Source of the DNA: Opisthocomus hoazin
Taxonomy: Eukaryota > Chordata > Aves > Opisthocomiformes > Opisthocomidae
Length of the DNA: 64,000 nt
NCBI RefSeq assembly: GCF_030867145.1
Contig: NC_134439.1
Span: forward strand, 8,035,379-8,099,378
Direction: 5' to 3'
Shown one piece after another: positions 1 through 10,429 of this stretch. Each line of letters opens with the position of its first letter. Within the stretch, counting starts at the first letter, position 1. Below the pieces are notes generated by a model. That model had not been told where the DNA came from. It was given only the letters and a program-made list of their open reading frames with translations, and searched no databases. The position numbers and the translations under genes are program-made.

Positions 1-253
1 CTCAGCTGACAGGGACTGTCCCAGCACCAGGCCGGGAGCTGTGTCTCATGGGAGAGGGAAGGGCAGAGAACGTCTTCCACTGGGAGAGCCTGGCACTTAG
101 CTGAAGTGACTCTTCGGCTTTCAGCTGGACAGCCTATGCTGGGCAAGTAGGGGCCTTGGCTTCCCCGTGGTCAGGTGCAGTGCTGCTGCTCATGTGTCCC
201 TGTTTTCTGCTTCCCCCTGCCCTCTCTCGCAGGTGCCCCTCCAGGCCAGAGAC
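1..253 (+). other. Keratin copy 1: 3' part of intron 1 and 5' UTR of exon 2
   Basis: The first 232 bases match the intron of the complete copies. The intron ends in a pyrimidine-rich tract and a CAG acceptor (AG at 231-232). Exon 2 starts at 233 and gives 21 bases of 5' UTR before the ATG. By homology with copy 2, exon 1 and the promoter would lie about 60-150 bases left of the window. Exon 2 reads GTGCCCCTCC here and GTGCTCCTCC in all other copies. Confidence 0.85.
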
Positions 254-559
254 ATGTCCTGCTGCAACCCGTGCCTGCCATGCCAGCCCTGCGGCCCAAC
301 CCCGCTGGCCAACAGCTGCAATGAGCCCTGTTTCAGGCAGTGCCAGAGCTCCACCGTCGTCATTGAGCCCTCCCCCGTGGTGGTGACCCTGCCCGGACCC
401 ATCCTCAGCTCCTTCCCGCAGAACACCGTTGTGGGATCCTCCACCTCCGCCGCTGCTGGCAGCATCCTCAGCTCTCAGGGAGTGCCCATCTCCTCCGGAG
501 GCTTTGACCTCTCCTGCATTACCAGCCGCTACTGTGGCAGCAGATGTCAGCCCTGCTAA
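254..559 (+). CDS. Feather-type beta-keratin (corneous beta-protein), copy 1
   Basis: Encodes 101 residues, close to the ~97-100 of avian feather beta-keratins, which polymerise into the beta-sheet filaments of feather barbs and barbules. The N-terminal part (1-30) has eight Cys (3, 4, 7, 10, 13, 22, 26, 30) and the family stretch [13 protein letters not shown]. Residues about 32-64 form the Val/Pro-rich filament core ([20 protein letters not shown]). The tail is Ser/Gly-rich, with Cys at 88, 94, 98 and 101. Twelve Cys is more than I recall for classical chicken feather keratins, so this may be a cysteine-rich subtype. The start is the first Met after the splice acceptor at 232; the same frame is open further upstream, but that is intron. 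Residues 35 and 59 are Val. The whole CDS lies in exon 2, as in the family. The product acts in keratinising feather cells. Confidence 0.95.
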   Translation: MSCCNPCLPCQPCGPTPLANSCNEPCFRQCQSSTVVIEPSPVVVTLPGPILSSFPQNTVVGSSTSAAAGSILSSQGVPISSGGFDLSCITSRYCGSRCQPC

Positions 560-864
560 AGCTGCTGGCGATGACCCCGGGCAAGAACCTCCAAGACCTC
601 AGAACATGGTGCTCGACAGAAGATAGAGCTCTGGGGCATTGCATTTAGAGCTTTGGGCCATTCTTCTGCTTCTGCTTCTTCTTCTACTCTCCTCTCTCTC
701 TCCTTCCTGTGCTGTCGCTGTCTCCCAGCGCCAGCCTGGTAGAGATGTGTTCGCCTCCTTCCCGCTGCAGGGCAAGCAGACGGAACCCCTGCAGAAGCTC
801 CAGCACATCTCAGTGCCTGCCCCTGGCGCTCCCTGCGAGCCACCTCCTCTTCATTTTCAGACTC

Positions 865-870
865 ATTAAA
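865..870 (+). other. Keratin copy 1 polyadenylation signal (ATTAAA)
   Basis: ATTAAA variant signal about 306 bases after the stop codon, preceded by a pyrimidine-rich 3' UTR. The mRNA 3' end is expected near 885-895. The same signal sits at the same place in all copies. Confidence 0.75.
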
Positions 871-894
871 ATTGTGCTGCATCGAAATCCGGGC

Positions 895-2079
895 CTCCGA
901 GTCCTCCTTTCTTCTGAGGCAAGTCTTCTAGTCTGCTCAGGAAAGACGGTGGCTTTTTGGAGAGGGTTAGGGTGGGCACAAAAGAAGACCCTTCCTCAGT
1001 CCCAGAGGAAAGAGAGGAGAGGACTCAATGCACTGGGCTGCCTGCTGCGCCCTGTCCCTTGGAGTTGAGGAAGACATGCCTGGCTGCTCCACAGGCATTG
1101 GGCAACATTCAGCCTTGCTGCATGTGTTCTCAGATGGGCCTGGAGCACCGGGCCCTGGAGAAAGTTCTGTCAACAGAGAGCCCATAAAACTGCTGTCCTT
1201 GAGTGAGGAGCCCATGGCAGCAGGAGGCCAAAGGATGAGGTCAGCAGCCCCTCTGTCTCTTGGGGAAGGGACGTCCTCTAGGCCTGGATGGAGCTGTGCT
1301 GGGGGAGGAGGCTCAAGTGGAGAATGGCTCCAAAGGGTGTCAGCAGTGGGCATCTAGAGGCAATAATACCCGGTGACAGCCCACAGCCTCATCCCCCCTT
1401 GCCTTCCTTTCCATTGCCTCATCTCGGGTCCACAGCCAGCACGCACAAGCACAGGCACAAGAGATAGGTACCTCATACGGTCCTGGAGCACCTGGCAGGG
1501 CCCAGCTGCTGTCCAGATTGGCAGGGCTGAGGCAATTCACCAGTTAGTACTGGTATCGGCCACACAAATGGACTCACCACTCCCTGTGAATCCAACAGCC
1601 ACATGGGCACTGCAGCTCCAGGACAGCACCCAGCACCCAGAGACCCATGGCTGCTCTCTAGTCCTTGGTCTCCTCCAAGCCTGGGGCAGCTTGCCTCGGC
1701 TTCTGAGGTGGCACCACTGCCAGGCTCCAGCTCTGATCCAGAAAGGTTCTGTGCAAGTGCAGTTACCCCCTTTGCAACACTAGCAATAGTCTACCATAGA
1801 AAGAACAGAGATTCTGACAGACGACTGGATATTTTTGAGGAAAAAATCTCGTCCCCTCACCCAGCAAGCAGTTCCCGAGGACTACTGCAAGCATGGCCCT
1901 GATCACAAGCACATCTCCTGCTTGGTTCTCACCCTTTTCAGTGCTGCACAGCTGAAGATGCAATTTGGGGTATGTGGAAAGGCCTTTAGCCTATGCGGAG
2001 ATTGGCACGTGCCTAGGAGCTGTAAGAAGGTCGTCCTAGGAGCGAGGATGCTGGCTTCTCATGTAGGGATGATCAGGCT
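895..2079. other. Unit 1 spacer between keratin gene and OR pseudogene
   Basis: No gene recognised. Short ORFs on both strands show no family motif. The stretch recurs nearly unchanged in units 2-4. In unit 5 about 80 bp corresponding to about 1424-1505 is missing. Confidence 0.6.
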
Positions 2080-2464
2080 CTATGGGATGTGGATTATTGC
2101 CAAAGACTGATGGACATTTTGAAAGAGCCTCAGCTCAGTGATAGCCAGCACGCAAGGGGAACACGACTGTGGCAGCCAGCAGGCAACGTCAATGGTCTTC
2201 CTGGTGGCAAGGAAAGTCTGCCTCATTTTTGCACACCGGTGGTGGTGTAGCAAATCGCCACAAAGGAAGCCTGACGAGGAAGAAATGCGGTAAGATCTGG
2301 AGGTGCTTATTGCTCCATGCAGTGACAATGAGGAGGTGGTTCCCCATCAGGATTAGAAGATACATGGAGAAGATAATGGCACCTGGGGTCACGTGCCCAC
2401 CCAGGGAGGTCAGGAAGCCCAGCAGAAGGAGATCAGTTACAGGCGTCCTGCTCTCCTTTGCCAT
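2080..2464 (-). pseudogene. Olfactory receptor pseudogene fragment, unit 1
   Basis: The minus strand starts with an ATG at 2462-2464 and reads like the N-terminus of a class A odorant receptor: LLLLGFLTSLGG, then a first membrane helix with the GN motif (YLLILMGNHLLIV), then a degraded form of the intracellular-loop motif (HLQILPHFFL). A frameshift near 2260-2275 moves the frame. The reading continues as a degraded helix 2/loop (TVPKM-like) and helix 3 region (ACWLPQSCSPCVLAITELRLF), ending in a stop near 2080. A second 1-bp loss, at the TTTTTGCAC run, separates this copy from unit 2. The conserved MAYDRY region and everything after it are gone. Only about 130 of ~310 residues remain. It is a passenger in the keratin unit and cannot make a receptor. 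Confidence 0.75.
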
Positions 2465-4255
2465 GGCTCTAAATATTACAAAGGAGGTTATCTGAAAGTG
2501 AAAAAATAATCTGCCCGAAGGAAGACCCTAACTAATACAAATATTACCCAGAGATTGCGAATAATCACCTGCATGATCATCCGCACTAAGCTTTTCTGTT
2601 CCCAGAAAGCGCTCGCTTAGAACAAAAGTGAACATAAATGGATTATTAGAATGCTAGAAAAATGAAAAAGCATGGTGGGTTTTCTTCCACTTCATCTACG
2701 CCCGACCTGCAGCTCTCGACAGTTTAAAGAAGACCATGGAAAATGTTTTTCAGATGTGATCCTTTTTGAGCCTGAGCCATACTATTGTCCCATGTGTGCT
2801 TTTATTCTCGCCAAGCATAATTGCAATTACCCATTTCTCAGAAAGGTGTCAGATGGGAGTCTTGTCCATGTTCTTTCCTGGCTGTGCTCCTGGTCCTGTC
2901 CTCCATCTTCTTATTTCTTCCTTATGGTCATGTTTCTCAAAGGCTTCTTATTGTCCTGTTTGGAGTAGCTTTGCCATGTCCTCTGGTGGGCTTGTCCCGG
3001 GCTGGCTGCCAGACGCCCACCCACTCTTTCTCAAGTCCCCTCCTCCATAAGGCAGGGGGAGAAAAGAAGATGAAAAGACTCATGGGTCAAGACAAAGACA
3101 GGGAGATCAAATACCAGGTACCCTCAAAACAGGCTCAGCCTGGGGAAGATGCATGTCAATTATCAAAACTCAAAAACAAAATAAGATGGTGAGAAACAAA
3201 GACAAAAAACAAGATCAAAAAAAACCCAAAAACACTTTTAGGTATTTAGGTATGTTTTTCAACCATACTTGGCAATTTCTTTGACCTCTACCCTCAGCTC
3301 CAGGTAGCGAGTTAGACACTGGTCACCTTCAGGCAATCACCATCTCCCAGGTGTGGAGGAAGGTCTCCTGAAGGCACCGCTGGGTTTGAAAGGAGACCGT
3401 GCTCCCTACACTCTCCTCCTGCCTGCACTTCCAGGCACATTCTCTCTGCATATTCATCATCTAGGCAGTGGGCACCTTCCTGCTGTCCCCAGAGACCAAG
3501 GCTTCACTTCTTCCTCACTGAAACCCGCAAGCAGTGGCACTGGGTGGTTCACCAGTGCACTGAGTGGTTTGGCCATGCCAGGGCATCTTCATCTCCTCTC
3601 CCTTCCTGGGATACAAGAGCCTTGTTTCAGGCAGAGTCTGTCTGCCAACAGACCTCACACTCTAACAGGATCTGCAGACAAATAGCGGAGGGCAGATCAG
3701 TGCCAGCAAGGGAGGAAAACTCGCCCCGTGCGAAGCTGTGCTGGCCAAAGCTGCTAGGCTGGGTGAAAGGAAGACACAGCCGCTGAGGGCATCCTCAGGG
3801 ACCCAGGTGCCAGCCAAGATGACAGGGAATTGGAAGGAGAATGTCACATTCTCAGAGAGGCTCCTTGGATTCCTCACCACGATGGACGTGTCCCGGGCCC
3901 ACCACATCAGGACCAGGCACTACAGACTGTTCTCCGGAGGCTCTGGGCGATGGGAAAGCAGGCAGCTGGGGCACAGTGCAGCTCCCCTCTAGGGGCACCC
4001 TGGCAGGAGGTGACAGGCGTTCTTGCACACTGGGATCCACACTGAGCTGAGGTGCGTGCTGAAACCAGCGCTCCTGTTTGTGTGTGAGAAAGTCGAAACA
4101 CCACCTCCCAGCCTCACGAGCAGAGCGTCTGGAAATGGCTCAGTGGGGAAGGGGAAGGAAGAAGTGAGCAAGAGAAGACATTTGCTCTGCTCTTGCATGA
4201 AGCACTCCCTCTCTGGTTCTGCCTGCTCTGGTACGGAAGAGTTTTTGTCCCTCAG
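2465..4255. other. Unit 1 spacer between OR pseudogene and provirus
   Basis: No gene recognised. Contains an A-rich stretch (about 3160-3240). The segment about 3736-4120 (385 bp) is present in units 1-3 but absent from units 4 and 5, where the flanking sequences join directly. Several short ORFs overlap on both strands without recognisable motifs. Confidence 0.6.
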
Positions 4256-4259
4256 GCAA
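4256..4259. repeat. ERV-a copy 1, left target-site duplication GCAA
   Basis: GCAA lies directly before the LTR's TG and is repeated at 12914-12917 after the closing CA. Units 4 and 5 have a single GCAA in the uninterrupted context CAGGCAAGAGCCC. A 4-bp duplication is typical of gammaretroviral integrases. Confidence 0.95.
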
Positions 4260-4931
4260 TGTAACCAAGGGGATGAAATCTGTTAACCATAAACGTAAAC
4301 CATGTTTCTAGTTATGTCCCTTGTATAGCCCCTGCCCATCTGGACGCTAGGTCCAGCAACAGAGAGTTTGGTTTCCAGGTAATTATCAATGTTAAACAAT
4401 AGTAGTGAAGGAAATTTTTAATAGGAATAGCGTTACTATAGTTGCTGGTGTGTTTGTGGTTTTTATCTATTGTCTAAATTAACTGAAACAAAAGTTTCCC
4501 ACCTGAAATGTTAGCGGTCGCCTAGAGCCAGTCAAGGCGACCTAGCTACAGCGACATAGTTACAGCGACCTAGCTACGGGACAAGAGCCAGAAAAGGACT
4601 GTGCATGTGCAGAAGCTGGGGTCAACCAGCGGACACTGTGATGAAGAGGATGAGCCTTCATCTTAGGACCCCCGACGACCACCACTAGGAGGCACTGCGC
4701 AAGTGCGGGTGGGAGGAGTGTATGAAAATGGACTGATTTGACTATGAAAGAAAGGGCTTATGTAATCAGATGAATATGTATATTTTAATCTATATAAACT
4801 GCGCGGAGGGGGTATGGGGTATGCACGTTTGGTGGAATTATCCCCCGTGCATCCAGCGCTGCAATAAAGAATGCCTGCCTTTTAACACTACATTGGTGTT
4901 ACGAGGTTTTATTCCTGGATTTTCGGTGACA
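4260..4931 (+). repeat. ERV-a copy 1, 5' LTR
   Basis: 672 bp, starting TG and ending CA. U3 holds three tandem 14-bp repeats (4537-4578) and an inverted pair GGTCGCC (4516-4522) / GGCGACC (4536-4542). A TATATAAA box is at 4791-4798, so transcription should start near 4820. AATAAA at 4863-4868 is the polyadenylation signal. At four sites between 4447 and 4602 this LTR matches the 3' LTRs rather than the 5' LTRs of units 2 and 3. Confidence 0.93.
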
Positions 4932-4936
4932 GTTTC

Positions 4937-4954
4937 TGGCGACCCAGATGGGAC
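4937..4954 (+). other. ERV-a copy 1, primer-binding site
   Basis: TGGCGACCCAGATGGGAC starts five bases after the LTR and has the TGG needed to pair with the CCA end of a tRNA. From memory it is closest to 3' ends of Arg tRNAs, with about three mismatches, so the primer is tentative. ERV-b has nearly the same site. Confidence 0.75.
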
Positions 4955-5347
4955 CCCACTTGTGAATACCGACGGATCCGTGGGATCACGGGACCTCCAG
5001 CCGGCATCGAGGGATTCTCGAGGAGAACCTCTGATCCCCGGACCGATGGATTCCAAGTAAGTCCCCTGGAATTTAATTAAGGCATTCTTTAGGTATAATA
5101 TATGCCTGCTCATAAATCGTGGTGAAAACCTCGTAGAGTTGGGCTAAAAGGTACCTTTGTGAAAAGTCTCTGCTCGGTGAAAGCCGGTGGAGCGGGGCCC
5201 AAGGGGGAGGTCTTCAACAGCGGGTTGAAGTCTCCAGAATCTCAGCAGGGGGCTGGGATTCCAAAAGGGAGCTCCAACAAGGGTTGGGGTCCCCCTGATT
5301 AGTGTTTGTGATATAGTGCACAATCACTACCACTGGTCATTTGAAGG
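4955..5347 (+). other. ERV-a copy 1, untranslated leader
   Basis: About 390 bases between the primer-binding site and gag. A splice-donor-like CAA/GTAAGT lies at 5056/5057 and could be the donor for env mRNA. The packaging signal is expected here but cannot be pinpointed. Confidence 0.6.
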
Positions 5348-6874
5348 ATGGGCACCTTTCCGAGTAAAAGACCCATCCCAAGGGGCACGCCTTTGGGGTG
5401 TATTTTAAAGCACTGGAAAAAACTGGGGGGGGATCCTTTAACTCGGAAACAGTTAATTGAATACTGTAATCATTGGTGGCCGTTATATATTCTGGATGAT
5501 GGGGAGAAGTGGCCGGAGGACGGGACACTGCGTTATAATACCATTTTACAATTGACGTTGTTTTGTAAAAGGGAAGGTAAATAGGAAGAAATGACATACG
5601 TAGATTTGTTTTTCTCGCTGAGAAATCATCCGGAATGGCAAAGGCAGTGTGGGATACATTCGCATAGTTCTGTGGTAATGGCTTTGGGAAAGGGAAAATG
5701 TAAGAAAGGTTCAAAGAAATGTTGCGCCGCTTGTGGTGTCGGAAAAGAATGTTTGAAGTTTGAGTCTGAGGAGGATGATGTCGAACTAATGGTGGCACCG
5801 CGTCGGAAATGGGGGGATAATTATGAAAAGGGATCCGAGATCAGTAACCCTTCCACCTCCCCTCTGGGGGAGGGTGCGGGAGGATTTAGCCCGGTTTCGG
5901 GAAGAACGCGGGGAAGGACAGGGGGGGCAGCGGAGCCAGCTCCCCTCCAAGCCCCACTCCGAGAAGCAGTAGGAAATACTGGTCTGGTGACAGTAAAGGT
6001 TCCGTTTTCAATAACTGATTTAAGGTCTTGGAAGGAGATAGCGGGCACTTATCGAGAGGACCCTGAAAGAGTAGCAAAGGTCTTTGAGACAATAATTAGG
6101 ACCCAGGATCCTGATTGGAATGATTTGCAGGTAATTTTAGATACTTTGCTTGATGGCACGGAGAAAAGGATGGTACTGAATACTGCTAAGAAACAGGTAG
6201 AGGGAGCTCACGCTCATGGAGATTTGCAGGGAACGGTAGATCAGAACTTTCCCTCTTCAGATCCCGACTGGGACCCGAATCAGCCGGGACCCAGAGGAAT
6301 GTTGACCAGATATCAGAGGTGGATTTTGTTCGGTGTTAAACATGCAATGCCAAAGGCGATAAATTGGTCAAAAATTTATGAAATAAGGCAGGAACTAAAT
6401 GAGTCTCCTTCAGCTTTTATGGAGAGACTGAAGGAAACTGCCCGAAAGTATACTAATTTGGACCCAGAACAACCAGACGAAGCAATACAATTGGCCTCCA
6501 TATTCATGGGTCAATCGGCTCCCGATATTAGGAAAAAGCTCCAAAAATTGGCAGGACCTGAATCTAGAGATTTGGGGAAAATGCTCGAAGTAGCATGGAT
6601 TGTGTATAATAATAGAGAAAAAGAGAAGGAAGTAAAACAAGCTCGGAGAGATGGAAAGTTATTGGCGGCTCTAACTGGGAATAATAGAAGAGGCAGAGGA
6701 AGAGGAAGAGGGATGAATGTTGGAGAAAGAGAGAGGATAAATCTTCGATTAGCACCGGACCAATGTGCTATTTGTAAGGAACGTGGGCACTGGAAAAGAC
6801 AATGTCCTAAGGCCGAGGAATTAGATCCGACTCTTCACGCGATTAAATTGATGACTTTAGATGAGGAATCATGA
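5348..6874 (+). pseudogene. gag: ERV-a copy 1 gag (matrix-capsid-nucleocapsid), interrupted by TAG
   Basis: Structural polyprotein gene, 509 codons including the stop. Met-Gly at the start would allow N-myristoylation of matrix. An in-frame TAG at 5582-5584 (codon 79) breaks the matrix part; an ATG at 5591 in the same frame opens the remaining 427 residues. The capsid contains a major-homology-region-like segment from about codon 348 (ELNESPSAFMERLKE). Nucleocapsid has a basic Arg/Gly run and one zinc knuckle, C-X2-C-X4-H-X4-C, at 6764-6805, as in gammaretroviruses. I see no PPPY late motif. The end is TGA at 6872-6874, directly followed in the same frame by protease. Defective unless the TAG is read through. 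Confidence 0.92.
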
Positions 6875-9800
6875 AGAGGACCGGGGGAGTCAACCCTAGC
6901 TGAACCCCTGGTTACACTAAAGCTAGGGAATGAAGAAATAGAATTTTTAGTAGATACGGGAGCCACTTATTCGGTATTAAACACATGTAAAGGAAAATGT
7001 AGTCATCAGTCGGTAGATGTCGTTGGTGCGACAGGACAAAAGGAAAATCGGCCTTTTCTAGAACCATTAAAATTTAAATTGGGAAAACAGTGGGTAACAC
7101 ACCAGTTTTTATATATGCCTGAATGCCCTTTGCCTTTGTTAGGGCGAGATTTGTTAAATAAATTAGAAGCACAAATAACTTTTAAAAATGGGGAAATTGA
7201 ATTATTGATACCTGAATCAAAAGCCATAGAGGCAAAAGTATTTATGTTACAGGATTCTTTTAAAGAAGAACGAATTCCAGAAGAGGTGGAAAATGCTGTG
7301 ACCCCCTTGGTTTGGGCAAGTGAGATTCCAGGACGATCTAAACTGGCAGAACCGGTAAAAGTGACCTTAAAACCCGGATCCAAACCGGTAAGACAAAAAC
7401 AGTATCCTATTAAGTGGGAAGCACGAAAAGGATTAGAGGGGTTAATCATGAAATTTTTGGAATATGGGCTTTTAGTAGAATGCGAGTCAGAATACAACAC
7501 ACCTATATTACCGGTAAAGAAACCTGGGGGACGGGAATATCGATTAGTCCAGGATCTAAGAGCTATAAATCAAATAGTTCAAGATATACACCCAGTAGTG
7601 GCCAATCCCTATACTTTATTGACATCCCTGAAAGAGGAATATAAATGGTTTACTGTACTAGATTTAAAGGATGCCTTCTTTTGCATACCTCTGGATGCAC
7701 AAAGTCAAAGCATATTTGCTTTTGAATGGGAAAGCCCTGCAACAGGACGAAAGATGCAACTGACATGGACTGTACTTCCACAAGGATTTAAAAATAGCCC
7801 CACAATATTTGGAAACCAGTTGGCAAAGGAATTAGAATTATGGAAAAGACAAAACCAGGAAAAGGGGACATTGTTACAATATGTGGATGATATTCTAATA
7901 GCAGCAGAAAGCAAAGAAAAATGTTTTGAAATTACTATCAGTTTGTTAAATTTCCTGGGCCAAGGAGGATATAGAGTCTCCAGAAATAAGGCCCAGATAG
8001 GAAGAGAAGCAGTGATTTATCTGGGATTTGAAATATCTCAAGGGCAAAGGCAATTAAGCAACGAAAGAAAGGAAGCCATTTGCCAAACCCCAGAACCTAA
8101 CAGTCCAAAGGAGCTGAGAACCTTTTTGGGAATGATTGGATGGTGTCGGCTTTGGATTCCAAACTATGGACTATATGTGAAGCCACTTTACAACGCTTTA
8201 AGAGAATCCAAAGACTTGTATTTGACATGGACACCTGAATGCCAAAAATCATTTAAAGAACTTAAAAAAGCATTGATGATGGTCCCTGCTTTGGGTTTAC
8301 CTAATTTAACCAAACCTTTTGAACTGTTTGTCCATGAGAGGCAGCATCTGGCTCTTGGAGTGCTGGCACAACGTCTGGGATCCTGGAAGAGACCAGTAGG
8401 ATACTTCTCTAAACAACTTGACAGCGTGAGTAAAGGATGGCCGAGATGTTTGCGTGCTGTGGCAGCGACAGTATTGCTGATTCAAGAAGCTCGAAAATTG
8501 ACTATGGGCCAAAAGATAGTGGTGTATGTACCACACATGGTGGTAACTGTTCTAGAACAAAAGGGGGGTCATTGGCTGTCCCCCAGCAGAATGCTAAAAT
8601 ATCAAGTTGTCTTGCTGGAGCAAGATGATGTGGAATTAAAAACCACAACCATTGTAAATCCAGCAATGTTTCTATCGACGGAGAATCCGACAGAAAATCT
8701 AGAACATGACTGCCTGCTAACTGTTGAACAAGTCTATTCTAGCAGACCGGACCTGAGGGATGAGCCTCTGGAGAATCCTGATCTGGAGTTGTTCACGGAT
8801 GGAAGCAGCTTTGTGAAAGGAGGAAGACGAATGGCCGGATATGCTGTTGTCACCACGACCGAGGTATTGGAGTCAGGAACGCTACCTGCAAATACCTCGG
8901 CACAGAAAGCAGAACTGGTGGCATTGAGGCAAGCCTTGCGAATGGCCGAAGGAAAAAGAGTAAATATATGGACTGATTCTAAATATGCATTTGGTGTAAT
9001 TCATGCTCATGGAGCCATCTGAAAAAAAAGAGGACTGCTCTCAGCCCAAGGTTCATCGATAAAACATAAAGAAGAAATCCTTCAGCTCCTCGAAGAAGCG
9101 CAGAAACCAAAGGAAGTGGCAGTGATGCACTGCAAGGCTCATCAATTTGGTCGAACAGCTGTAAACATAGGTAATCGATTGGCAGACAAAACAGCAAAGG
9201 AGGCTGCTGAACAAGGTATCTTTGCACTAGTACCAGTAAAACAAATAAAAATCCCAAATCTAAAGCCAAAATACAGCAAATTGGATGAACAATTAGCAGA
9301 ACAATTGAAAGCATCACAAAATACAGAAGGGTGGTGGGTAACGCCAGAAAAACAGGTAATTGTAACCCCGCAAGTTATGTTAGAACTTGCAAAAGAAAAA
9401 CATACACAGACACATTGGGGCGTAGATGCTATGCTCTCAAGTCTAAAATCATCTGTGGTGTGTGTAGGAATGACAAGAGTAGTTAAATCCATAATAACTA
9501 AGTGTCCAATTTGTCTCAAAAATAATCCTTTAAATCGGAAAAGGGCACCCCTAGGGGTAACAAAACAGGGTAACACTCCAGGAGATTACTGGCAAGTTGA
9601 TTTTTCTGAACTCCCCAGGCAGAATGGGTTCAGGTATCTATTAGTATTAATTGATACTTTTTCTGGATGGCCGGAAGCCTTTCCTTGTCGCACCAACAAA
9701 GCGAGAGAAGTAGTTAAAATATTGTTAAAAGAAATAATACCAAGGTTTGGGGTACCAATTGGCATGTCTTCCGATAGGGGACCACATTTTGTAGCAGAAA

Positions 9801-10408
9801 TAGTTCAACAAGTAAGTAAAATTTTAGGGATAAATTGAGATTTACATACCCCCTGGAGGCCACAATCAAGTGGAAGAATTGAAAGAATGAATCAGACATT
9901 AAAGTGACAAATAAGTAAAATTTGTCAAGAGGTGTCTTTAAAATGGCCACAAGCTTTACCATTAGCACTTCTGAGAATCAGAGTTCAACCTAGATCTAAA
10001 GATGGTGTAAGTCCATACGAAATTCTGTATGGCAAACCTTATCAGACTCCTTTGATCCCAGGGGATATGAAAATAACAGGGGAAACAGATTTAAAATTAT
10101 ATTTGATTTCTTTAGGAAGAACACTTGAAGCACTCCGAAAGTACGTTGTACTGACCAGATCACTTGCTTTGGATACACCTGTGCATCAGTATCAACCAGG
10201 TGATTTCGTGTACATAAAGACTTGGAACTCTGAACCACTGCAGGAGAAGTGGAAAGGACCTTTTCAGGTACTGTTAACAACTTACACTGCGACCAAAGTA
10301 GAAGGAGTAGAACCGTAAATACACTACACTCGAGTGAAGAGAGCCCCTTCGTGGAAAGTCGTCAATAGAGATCCAAAAACTGCAAAACTGATTTTAAAAT
10401 ATATCTAA
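6875..10408 (+). pseudogene. pol: ERV-a copy 1 pro-pol (protease, reverse transcriptase, RNase H, integrase), four stops
   Basis: Read in the gag frame after the UGA at 6872. The protease active site LVDTGA has its Asp codon at 6953-6955. Reverse transcriptase has VLDLKDAFF, LPQGF and the catalytic YVDD (7880-7891). RNase H shows its acidic residues in LFTDGSS, AQKAEL and WTDSKY. Integrase keeps a HHCC zinc finger (ending CPIC), the first two acids of DDE in WQVDFSE and SSDRGPHF, the Glu in SSGRIERMNQ, and a GPF motif (KWKGPFQV). In-frame stops are at 9020-9022 (TGA, in RNase H), 9836-9838 and 9905-9907 (TGA, in integrase), and 10316-10318 (TAA, integrase C-terminus). The final stop is TAA at 10406-10408. 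The first ~715 codons are open, so protease and reverse transcriptase are uninterrupted, but no full Pol can be made. Confidence 0.93.
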
Positions 10409-10429
10409 AAGAGTAGCTATTGCTGTAAA

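Noticed and set aside
167-253. Upstream extension of the keratin frame by 29 codons
   Set aside because: Lies in the intron and 5' UTR; the acceptor at 231-232 and the family N-terminus MSCC place the start at 254.
639-1068. Plus-strand ORFs (76 and 119 codons) in the keratin 3' UTR and beyond
   Set aside because: They overlap the pyrimidine-rich 3' UTR and the poly(A) signal; no domain.
4770-5060. 96-codon ORF crossing the LTR/leader boundary
   Set aside because: Crosses the primer-binding site and an untranslated leader; no known protein.
5337-5798. 153-codon minus-strand ORF opposite gag (recurs in all three copies)
   Set aside because: Lies over gag on the opposite strand and has no recognisable domain; recurrence only reflects the duplication.
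7006-7500. 164-codon minus-strand ORF opposite pol
   Set aside because: Shadow of the protease/reverse-transcriptase frame.
9142-9576. 144-codon minus-strand ORF opposite integrase
   Set aside because: Shadow of the integrase frame, without motifs.
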